From Nemertoderma westbladi (Eukaryota; Xenacoelomorpha; Nemertodermatida; Nemertodermatidae): DNA of 26,986 nucleotides. This document shows, one piece after another, positions 19,971-26,986 of the stretch. The stretch lies in the NCBI GenBank assembly GCA_032718475.1, contig JAUCBJ010008956.1:1-26986 (forward strand), written 5' to 3'. The translations under genes and the position numbers were made by a program. The number at the start of each line of letters is the position of its first letter. Position 1 is the stretch's first letter. The notes under the pieces were generated by a model, which was not told the DNA's origin, searched no databases, and worked only from the letters and a program-made list of their open reading frames with translations.

Positions 19971-20777
19971 GCAGATCAGATCTGCCACCTATATATTGGC
20001 GGTAAATTCAAATCTGTTTTAACATTGAATACACGAATAGAGTAAGACTAATGTAATTCATTGAATCAGAATAAATTATTCTTATCGGTTTAACTCACTC
20101 ATCCGTTCAGCCGTTAATGTTTGATTTATCTATTCTGGGACTTCAAGCAGCACGTGAACAACTACAGTACACCAGCACGTTAACTAGTCTGGGCTCTGGC
20201 ATCTGGGGCTTCGAGCACTACGTGAACAACTAAACTGACTAGTTAACTAGTCTGGTACATGTCTGGGACAGATATAGCAGTATAGGCAGAGACATTATAC
20301 ACCTGTTGTTATTACAGTAGGCCTACGTGCGATATATTTTACTATCAGTTCCCTGCTATATTGTTATAATAATTATAATGTTCTGATGTAATTATAACTG
20401 ATACAAGCAAATAATAAATGTTCTTTACATTTTACTGCTAGAAGTTAAGCCAAATCCCCCCCCCCCCCCCCCCCCCCTCCTCAATTTGCAATTTTGCTCA
20501 AAGTCTCAGACTAGGTAACCAGCCAGTTTAGTTGTTCACGTGCTGCTCTATGACCAAGACTAGTTAACGTCGTGTTTAGTTGTTCACGTACTGCTCGAAG
20601 TCCCACAATAGATAAAACAACAACAATAACGGATGAGTGAATTAAACCGATAAGAAATAATTTATTCTGATTCAATGAATTACATTAGTCTTACTCTATT
20701 CATGTATTCAATGTTAAAACAGATTTGAATTTACCGCCAAAATATAGGTAGCAGTAGCAGATCTGATCTGCCACTGC
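19970..20777. mobile_element. Foldback element with ~280-bp arms
   Basis: The left arm (19970 to about 20260) and right arm (about 20500 to 20777) are inverted copies. Landmarks in both are GGCAGATCAGATCTGC, GGCGGTAAATTCAAATCTG, GTAAGACTAATGTAATTCAT and CTTATCGGTTTAA. Each arm carries two copies of a CACGTGAACAACTA/TACGTGAACAACTA motif (20151 and 20220 forward; 20528 and 20579 reversed). The loop contains a run of 22 C (20456-20477). No coding sequence is seen. It interrupts the right TIR of the 3.7-kb element. Its GGTAAATTCAAATC resembles the host element's GGGAAATTCAAATG, hinting at relatedness. Confidence 0.85.
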
Positions 20778-20862
20778 CACCCTTTCCAGTACAAATTACA
20801 TGTCTTTCAATGATTTGAATTTCCCGCGCTGTGGAGCAGGTTGGCACCTTTTAGGGACTTGT
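20775..20862 (-). repeat. Outer part of right terminal inverted repeat
   Basis: Reverse complement matches the first 90 bp of the left repeat with a handful of substitutions. Confidence 0.85.
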
Positions 20863-20868
20863 AAGTTG

Positions 20869-20879
20869 TAAGACTACTG
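20869..20879 (+). repeat. Right target-site duplication TAAGACTACTG
   Basis: Exact copy of 17181-17191. Confidence 0.65.
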
Positions 20880-21040
20880 CTGTACTGGACTATGACCTAA
20901 ATTTTGAGTCTCAGCATTACCATTGCATTACCGGCTGACCGGTCTGCCGGTACTGGTATATTTTATTATACGAACAGTAGCCTAGATTTCTACTTGTATG
21001 CCAGTAAAATCTACATGAATCAAAGTTCTGTCAATCATTT

Positions 21041-21341
21041 TGTAATAAGCTATCTCATCGTGCTCTTATCTGCATCAACCCGATCATATAAATAACGTAG
21101 TCTGTTGCTTATACTTGGTTCATCATAATATAGGGACTGTATAATAAAATATAATAACAAAATATAATCACATCAGAACATCTGTACATCACCATTTGAC
21201 TACCATAATAATATCATCATATATATAGTTTAGTTATATTAGCAACAAATACTAACCACGTTCTACAGGCCTATCTGCCTATGCCTAACCTAAAACAAAG
21301 TAAAGGCTATACGCTACCGATACTGTTATATTCCTATTACA
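21041..21341 (-). repeat. 3' LTR (301 bp)
   Basis: Matches 24860-25089 plus 25905-25967 nearly base for base. Differences are G/A at 21060, an 8-bp extra segment in GGCCTATCTGCCTATGCC, and A/T in the TAAAGG/TATAGG stretch. Confidence 0.95.
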
Positions 21342-21351
21342 TCCCCCTTGG
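21342..21351 (-). promoter_or_regulatory. Polypurine tract
   Basis: On the minus strand CCAAGGGGGA lies directly before the TGTAATAGG start of the 3' LTR, the position where plus-strand DNA synthesis is primed in LTR elements. Confidence 0.8.
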
Positions 21352-21668
21352 AAATAAAGATCGACTCGATCTTCAAAATTACTAAAAAATTATTACACTA
21401 TTAATATTCTACTATCTTAAAAAAATAACATATCTCAATTCTTTATATTATAATCGTAATTAAAGCACTCAAAATAAATTCACAAAATACTTTCAGTTTA
21501 TAATAATCGTATCAATCAAATTATCTATATAGTATATTGTTAGGTGTACCAAATGCTTTAATCTATTACAACTGCAATACTCCTTTCCTTCATCACAAAA
21601 AATAGTTTTCCAAATACAAATTAAAAATATATGCACAATAATTAAATTATTAATTACATTGTAATTGC
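21352..21668. other. Non-coding 3' interior of the LTR element
   Basis: AT-rich, without an open frame of note; where RNase H and integrase would be expected to end, only untranslated sequence is left. Confidence 0.6.
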
Positions 21669-21800
21669 TAACAAAATATAATCACATCAGAACATCTGTA
21701 CATCACCATTTGACTACCATAATAATATCATCATATATATAGTTTAGTTATATTAGCAACAAATACTAACCACGTTCTACAGGCCTATGCCTAACCTAAA
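21669..21800 (-). repeat. Internal LTR fragment at the pol deletion junction
   Basis: Matches 21155-21294 of the 3' LTR apart from the 8-bp segment, which this copy lacks, as does the 5' LTR. It joins pol at 21801 precisely. It looks like the scar of a template switch or recombination that deleted the rest of pol. Confidence 0.92.
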
Positions 21801-22558
21801 TGTGACGGAATTTACATTTCTTCAACTTTAATTTCATTCCAACTCTTTCCAATGCTACTAAGACAGTTTCTAATCGCTTTAAGTGTTCTTCAGAACCAAA
21901 TGCAAATATTAAAATATCATCGAGATATATTAGACAAGTAATATATTGCAGTCCCGATAATGTCAGTTCCAGTCCAAATGTCATATTGCAGGTGCATTGG
22001 TCAAACCAAACGGCATACGTTTAAAATGAAATAAACCCATATGAGTTGAAAATGCTGTCTTCTCCTTGTCCTTTGGTTCAATCTTTACAGTCCAATAAGC
22101 CGAATAAACGTCAAGAGTACTACAATAAAGCCCCCGTCGGTGGTGCTCCAATACAGTCAATTAACTCAGTAACCGATGGTAAAGGATAAGCATCCCTCTT
22201 TGTCACTGCATTTAACGGCCTAAAATCAATACAAAATCGTATACCACCACCTTTCTTAAGAGCAAGCACCGGCCTAAACAACCATGGACTCTCAGAACGT
22301 TCTATCACATCATTTTCTAACATATGATTTATTTGTTTCTCAATAACTGGCCAATGCGATTTCGGAGTTCTAACACCTTTAACTCTAATTGGTTTTGAGT
22401 CTCCTGTATCAATATGGTGAGACACACCCTCCACTAAACCTAAATCAGCTTCATTTCTGGCAAATACATGACAATGATTGTATAATATATTAACAAGTTA
22501 ATCTTTCTCCTTGTGACTGGAATCATCCCCTATTTGAAGTTCGGATTCAAATGTTTCC
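21801..22558 (-). pseudogene. Broken pol: partial reverse transcriptase
   Basis: Follows the Gag-protease frame and encodes the RT, which copies element RNA into DNA. Three separate frames carry it. 22434-22120 holds the N-terminal RT part, with an IDTGD motif, the basic linker and the FCIDFRPLN box. The next segment, in another frame to about 21985, holds STLDVYSAYW, containing the first catalytic Asp, and the RMPFGLTNAPA box. 21984-21801 holds the catalytic YLDD box and ends at KKCKF. Frame changes fall near the G run at 22131-22135 and just after the NAPA box, and a TAA lies near 22499 between protease and RT. Thumb, RNase H and integrase are gone, so it cannot be active. Confidence 0.9.
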
Positions 22559-24568
22559 CTAGTCCATGGGCTCTGATAAAACATCTGGTACAGGCATAGA
22601 CATACATTCCATATCACTATCATCTTCCCTATCATCACCATCTGTATTATTAATCTCATGTACAGTCTCAATATATTCTACCGATCCAAGTTTAGTCTTC
22701 TTATTGATTCGCATTTCCATGTTAGATGTATTTAGAACCTGCACAGGTATACGTTGTAACTCATCAACTTTGGTAAGTGATCTTGCTGCATTGAGACCAT
22801 GTTTCTTTGTTAAAGATTCAGACTGCTCAAATAAAAGAGAATCTCCCCTATTCATAGCATTATCTACATATCCAGTTATCATCTGTCGACTCCGTGGAGG
22901 TATTATTACTATATCATTACACCATACAGTTGCAATCGTCTTATCCCCATAAGAACGTGTAACTGTTTCACTGATCAGTTCCTCACCATCCATTTCGAGG
23001 ATTATATCTCCGCTAACATTCCATCTCATACAAATACGGAATGCACCTAGCAAATCCAAGCCAATTAATACATCATGTTGTCCACTACGACCCACTAATA
23101 ATTCTACGGTATGTTGCTTTCTCCCTAACTGCATATTCAACATCACTGATCCCGTTATATCCATGACATGACCAGACGCAGACTTTGGTTCCACTGGCGG
23201 CGGTAATACCTGAACTTTCGTTGATGTAAGAGACTGTATTCTGTCCAAAGCAGCCTCAGATATTATTGATACTTCACTACCCCCATCGACGAAAGAACGA
23301 TAATCTACACCCCCTACCGTTGCCAATGTAAAACATCGTCGTAAATGCTGACCATTCCATGGCAATTTAGATTTACCCTCCATTGTAGAGTTAGTTTTTC
23401 TGGCATCAATTGCTGATGATATTGCACCTTCCCCTTTGCTCACAGTTGGTGCTTCATTATAATCATCTTGAGTATGATTACATTTATCGTATCCCACAAT
23501 AACTGTGTTACAAGATAAAGAAGATTGTTGATATTTATCATCTGTCTTACCTTTGCATTTATTCTTGTCATCCTTCTTTTTATTGTTCTTATAACAGTCT
23601 TTTATACGATGTCCGGACTTTCCACAACCATGACACTTAATAGGTGAGCGACAATCATAAGCAAAATGACCATATTTTCCACAATTATAACAATGGACAT
23701 TTGGTTTCTTTACAATTTCTGTGTTAGTAGAAAAATTAGCATTATTATTTGAACTAGACTTTGATTTGTTATAATTACTCGATTTATAATCAATTGAAGA
23801 TGTAGTTACTGAACATTTCGGCTCTACAGCATGTTCCATATCTAGTGCATTTGCTTGTTGGAATAACTCTTTCCAAGTTGAGTCAGGATGAAGTCGTCGC
23901 CAACCTCGCAGACGTCCACTAAGTCCAGAACGGATATTAACAGCAAAGAAATCCTGAAGTAATGGAGTTTCACCAACACCGTCTACTTCTTCCTTACGAC
24001 GTCGAACACAAACCATGAATCGTTCAATAAATTCAGGTAAAGATTCATTAATACCCTGTTTACAGGAGGCAACTTCAGTAGCTGTACTCCTTCTACTGTC
24101 CCCAAGAATGCCTATTACAGCTTTCTTTAATGAATCATAACTCTCCTTATCCGACTCGTCTAAGGTTTCTTCTAGCATTGTATGAAGTCGACCAATTTTC
24201 ACTAGTAAACGGTTCTTCTTCTCTTCTGCTCCGACCTGGGAATCAGTCATTACCCTGTCATAATACTCATCAAACCATTCTTGGATTGACATTGTTTTTG
24301 GGTCGAAAGGAGGAATTTTTTCAGTTAATTTCGTGGAACGCCTACTCATATCTCTAGAACCCGTTGCCGAATACATAGGATCGTCACCCTCATAATCTCT
24401 TCCCAAACGTTCCTGGTTATTCAGAAGAGATCGGAACATCTCTTCTACCCGACGATTCCTCTCTTCTGCTACAACGCGTTCACTCTCTAAACGTGCGGCA
24501 TCTTTATCGTAAAGTTTCTCCATCATTTGAGTAAACATTCTCGCCTGATTTTCCATCTGTTGTTGCAT
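22559..24568 (-). CDS. Gag-protease polyprotein of the LTR element
   Basis: A 669-codon open frame encoding the structural Gag with a fused aspartic protease. Residues 1-55 are charged and likely coiled coil. Residues about 85-250 resemble a retrotransposon capsid domain (IPPFDP, EWFDEY, ESLPEFIERF). Two CCHC knuckles are at 293-306 and 312-325 (CYNCGKYGHFAYDC, CHGCGKSGHRIKDC). The protease has FVDGGSEVSIIS at 426-437, with DGG in place of the usual DTG or DSG, and a second box, VLIGLDLLGAF, at about 500-510. The natural start may be an ATG at 24681-24679, whose frame reads MSEEKKSKQTSKG and shifts into this one at about 24590. It is therefore either lightly damaged at its N-terminus or starts at 24568. 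Gag could still be made; protease activity is uncertain because of DGG. Confidence 0.9.
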   Translation of the reverse strand: MQQQMENQARMFTQMMEKLYDKDAARLESERVVAEERNRRVEEMFRSLLNNQERLGRDYEGDDPMYSATGSRDMSRRSTKLTEKIPPFDPKTMSIQEWFDEYYDRVMTDSQVGAEEKKNRLLVKIGRLHTMLEETLDESDKESYDSLKKAVIGILGDSRRSTATEVASCKQGINESLPEFIERFMVCVRRRKEEVDGVGETPLLQDFFAVNIRSGLSGRLRGWRRLHPDSTWKELFQQANALDMEHAVEPKCSVTTSSIDYKSSNYNKSKSSSNNNANFSTNTEIVKKPNVHCYNCGKYGHFAYDCRSPIKCHGCGKSGHRIKDCYKNNKKKDDKNKCKGKTDDKYQQSSLSCNTVIVGYDKCNHTQDDYNEAPTVSKGEGAISSAIDARKTNSTMEGKSKLPWNGQHLRRCFTLATVGGVDYRSFVDGGSEVSIISEAALDRIQSLTSTKVQVLPPPVEPKSASGHVMDITGSVMLNMQLGRKQHTVELLVGRSGQHDVLIGLDLLGAFRICMRWNVSGDIILEMDGEELISETVTRSYGDKTIATVWCNDIVIIPPRSRQMITGYVDNAMNRGDSLLFEQSESLTKKHGLNAARSLTKVDELQRIPVQVLNTSNMEMRINKKTKLGSVEYIETVHEINNTDGDDREDDSDMECMSMPVPDVLSEPMD

Positions 24569-24841
24569 AACAGTCTGACAGTACTGAACATTTGTGCGAT
24601 GTTGCTCAAGTCAGTTGCCAACCCTGTATCACCTCCTGCAGCACCCTTTGATGTCTGTTTCGACTTTTTCTCCTCACTCATTGCTGCTTTTCTAATCTCC
24701 CCGTGATAAATATCTTTCGTTTCTTCGGCAGTTTGACGAGTAACACGCTCCAGTTCTGCTACTTACCGCATAACCCACCTCTAGCTGTCTAGATGTTAAA
24801 CATAAGCCTGTATACCCTTACCCTATAGATCGTAGTGAATG

Positions 24842-24859
24842 CAGTCGGTGGGACCTCCA
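24842..24859 (-). promoter_or_regulatory. Primer-binding site
   Basis: Directly after the 5' LTR end on the minus strand is TGGAGGTCCCACCGACTG. TGG is the complement of a tRNA CCA end. The next bases loosely resemble the 3' end of a tRNA-Thr (TGGAGGCCCCAC-type), but tRNA identity is tentative. Confidence 0.65.
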
Positions 24860-25967
24860 TGTAATAAGCTATCTCATCATGCTCTTATCTGCATCAACCC
24901 GATCATATAAATAACGTAGTCTGTTGCTTATACTTGGTTCATCATAATATAGGGACTGTATAATAAAATATAATAACAAAATATAATCACATCAGAACAT
25001 CTGTACATCACCATTTGACTACCATAATAATATCATCATATATATAGTTTAGTTATATTAGCAACAAATACTAACCACGTTCTACAGGCTAGGGCTCGAT
25101 CGGAGCTCCGGCCTCCAGCTCCGGCTCCGGCCATTTTGGCACCTCCGGCTCCTGCTCCGGCTCCGGTAAAAATATTGCCGGAGTTAATTTTTTAATAAAG
25201 TATTATATTTCGTGCATATTCTAATCTGAACAATTATTTACACTAGTATTATACAGCTATAGGCCTAAGTACTTTAGTACAGCTTCAATATCAAGCATAA
25301 TACTGCAGTATTTACTGCTAGTCAATGACTGACTGACTGCTGGACTGTACTGCAGTACCGGTACTGGTACTGGCCAGCTGACTGACTAGCAGACTATAAC
25401 AGATAGGCCCTACTGTAAAAAATTTTAAATGCTATGACTGTATGATTGTACACTATACCACTGCAGCTGCAGCCATTTACTGATGTCATGCCAGCATACT
25501 GTACTGCAGTACTAGCTGACTGGTAAACGTTTGGTAGGCTACCTTCCTACCTACAGACCTACAGTACACACCTCTACCACAGTTAGACAGTTAGTGAGAT
25601 AGGTACGGTACTGTAGGTAATTTTTAACGTCAGGCCGTCCTGCCGTCTGTCCGTGATAAATTAATTACTTAAATTTTAAATTGAAAATTCGTAAATCTAT
25701 AAATTATGAAATTAATTAGACCTACAGTGTGATTGATTATGAGCGATTTGCGAACAATAACCATACTTTATTTTTTTTTAAATAAATAATTGAATTTTTA
25801 AAATTTTTGAAAAACTCCGGCTCCTGCTCCGGCTCCGGCCAAATTGTCCAACTCCGGCTCCGGCTCCGGCCAAATCCCAACTCCGATCGAGCCCTACTAC
25901 AGGCCTATGCCTAACCTAAAACAAAGTATAGGCTATACGCTACCGATACTGTTATATTCCTATTACA
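24860..25967 (-). repeat. 5' LTR, interrupted by a hAT-type element
   Basis: LTR sequence at 24860-25089 resumes after the 8-bp duplication at 25905-25967, with TGTAATA and TATTACA at the ends. Removing 25090-25904 leaves about 293 bp, equal to the other LTR minus its 8-bp extra segment. Confidence 0.93.
25090..25896. mobile_element. Non-autonomous hAT-type element nested in the LTR
   Basis: Terminal inverted repeats TAGGGCTCGATCGGAG (25090-25105) and CTCCGATCGAGCCCTA (25881-25896) are perfect over 16 bp. CTACAGGC is duplicated exactly at 25082-25089 and 25897-25904. An 8-bp duplication and TAGGG-type ends fit the hAT superfamily. Both subterminal zones carry arrays of CTCCGGCTCC-type hexamers in the same orientation rather than inverted. 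The AT-rich middle has no transposase. The insertion postdates the LTR element. Confidence 0.9.
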
Positions 25968-26030
25968 ATTTCATACTTGACCACAGACAGACAGAACCAA
26001 GGCCAAAGGCCGCTAGGGGTCCGTCTAAAA

Positions 26031-26127
26031 GCCACATCGGACCCAATCGGTACCACATCGGACCACATCGGACCACATCGGGGCCACATCGGACCACATC
26101 GGGGCCACATCGGAGCCACATCGGCCA
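26031..26127 (+). repeat. CACATCGG minisatellite
   Basis: Seven to eight copies of CCACATCGGAC or CCACATCGGGG, with a unit of 10-13 bp. Confidence 0.9.
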
Positions 26128-26429
26128 TAAAATAGCAATTTAGGATGTAAATAACAAGTTCCAGCACCAACCAGCCAACTGACCAAACTCGTATCAGTAA
26201 TTCAGTAATTGTTAGTCTTTCTGACAACATGTCAGGCTGGTAACCGGTACTGCACTGCAGTAGGTACTAGATACTACAATATCTAATGCAGAGACTATTG
26301 CCCCTACTTATACAGTACTGTACCCGTCTGCAGGTATACACAATGAGCTTGGCAGTTATTGTATTTGTATAATTAGGGGTAGGAGGTACAGGGTCATATT
26401 CTTGGAATCAAGGGGGTCGCCCCACATTC
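26128..26429. other. Non-coding, no gene recognised
   Basis: Short palindromes (ACCGGTACTGCACTGCAGTA-type) only. Confidence 0.4.
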
Positions 26430-26439
26430 TATCCATTAT

Positions 26440-26986
26440 GATCCCAGAACTACAAAAAAATCAAAAATTTGAAAAAAAATTTCATTTTCATCAGTAGACA
26501 TCATATTTAGTCTGTCGCGTCGACAAAAACTAATTTTCACCTTAGGCATAGTGATCGGAATCATTAATATGTTGTAACAAGAGTTTGGGAGGTCGTATAA
26601 AGTTGAAAATAGTCTCATTGGAACCGCAATCGTCGGTTTACTGTTAGTGGATTAAAAAATATTTATTTTTCAACAGCGAACAATTTTTCAGTTAGAGACA
26701 TGTCAAAAATCGACTTTTCAACCTAGGCGCGTAGTGATCAGAAGTCATAATATGTTGTAACAAGAGTTTGGAAGGTCGTATGAAGTTGAAAATAGTCTCA
26801 TTGGAACCGCAATCGTCAGCTTACTGTTTAGTGAATTAAAAAAATTATTTTTCCACAGCAAACAATTTTTTCAGTATGACACTTCCCAATTTTCTTTGTT
26901 ACTTTTCACCCTATGCCTATAGTGATCAGAAATCATGTTGTATACTCATCTGAACTTGAAATAAATTCTCATTGGAACCACAAATT
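26440..26986. repeat. ~183-bp satellite, three copies, cut by window end
   Basis: ATGTTGTAACAAGAGTTTGG begins at 26569 and 26752 (183 bp apart). CATTGGAACC occurs at 26616, 26799 and 26970 (steps of 183 and 171). The copies share TAGTGATC, GAAAATAGTCTCATTGGAAC and a CAACAGCGAACAATTTTTC-like segment. The third copy is more diverged and runs off the window. Confidence 0.9.

Larger units (their letters stand above)
17192..20868. mobile_element. 3.7-kb TIR element, Mutator-like in structure, with captured DNA
   Basis: The left end (17193-17345) begins ACAAGTCCCTAAAAGGTGCC. Its inverted copy is found at the right in two pieces: 20862 back to 20775 matches 17193-17283, and 19970 back to 19910 matches about 17290-17345. 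The gap between the pieces is a second foldback element (19970-20777). Reassembled, the terminal repeats are about 150 bp and over 90% identical by eye. Direct repeats TAAGACTACTG flank the whole. Long TIRs plus 9-11 bp duplications are the established pattern of Mutator-like elements. No MURA-type transposase is visible inside; instead there is a decayed repeat-peptide gene, two hairpins and a LINE fragment. The superfamily is inferred from structure only. Confidence 0.6.
21041..25967 (-). mobile_element. Ty3/gypsy-like LTR retrotransposon, internally deleted
   Basis: Complete architecture on the minus strand. The 5' LTR is 24860-25967 (split by a later insertion) and the 3' LTR is 21041-21341. 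A primer-binding site adjoins the 5' LTR, a polypurine tract adjoins the 3' LTR, and ATTT target duplications lie at 21037-21040 and 25968-25971. LTRs begin TGTAATA and end TATTACA. The coding order is Gag, protease, RT, which is the order in both Ty3/gypsy and retroviruses; no envelope is present. RNase H and integrase are absent: pol stops at 21801, where a 132-bp LTR fragment begins. The LTRs differ by about two substitutions and one 8-bp indel, indicating recent insertion even though pol is broken. Confidence 0.93.

Overview
The window looks like repeat-rich, AT-rich animal nuclear DNA, most likely from a marine invertebrate. A spliced terminal exon of a rhodopsin-class GPCR, several LINE fragments, an LTR retrotransposon and several TIR or foldback elements all point to a metazoan. 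Short palindromes such as GTAGGCCTAC and TACTGTACAGTA recur throughout. I cannot name the species from sequence alone. The only credible host gene piece is the GPCR exon at 13136-13390; almost everything else recognisable is mobile or satellite DNA.

Layout, left to right. 1-4030: an intact 591-codon Gag-like reading frame (884-2659) with three zinc knuckles and an Arg/Lys-rich tail, preceded by two tandem stem-loops (601-714) and followed by non-coding DNA with a perfect hairpin (3979-4027). No polymerase accompanies it. 5386-6476: a TTAA-flanked element with short terminal inverted repeats and GGGTCAATATGACCC palindromes near both ends (piggyBac-like, non-autonomous). 7348-9860: a candidate Helitron/Helentron-like element, interrupted by a 5'-truncated LINE (8015-9458) bounded by a perfect 21-bp target duplication. 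10546-10740: a second LINE RT scrap. 13136-13390: the GPCR exon. 13660-15440: a 1.8-kb G-rich minisatellite with nested 127-bp and 436-bp higher-order periods, abutting the 3' end of a third, different LINE (15447-15954). 16429-16860: a hAT-like terminus, a DDE transposase scrap and a TACAAA-type simple repeat.

17192-20868: a 3.7-kb element with ~150-bp terminal inverted repeats and 11-bp flanking direct repeats, a structure resembling Mutator-like elements. It contains a decayed gene encoding a tandem peptide repeat, two perfect hairpins and a LINE C-terminal fragment. Its right terminal repeat is split by a second foldback element (19970-20777).

21041-25967: a Ty3/gypsy-like LTR retrotransposon on the minus strand with matching LTRs, 4-bp target duplication, primer-binding site, polypurine tract, a long Gag-protease frame and a broken pol that ends at an internal LTR fragment just after the RT YLDD region. 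Its 5' LTR is split by an 807-bp hAT-type non-autonomous element (25090-25896) with a perfect 8-bp target duplication. The window ends in a short CACATCGG minisatellite and a ~183-bp satellite array.

The genes do not form a pathway. The informative content is the nesting order of transposons, the target duplications that prove individual insertions, and a few unexplained units: the orphan triple-knuckle ORF, the repeat-peptide gene inside the TIR element, and the paired perfect hairpins.
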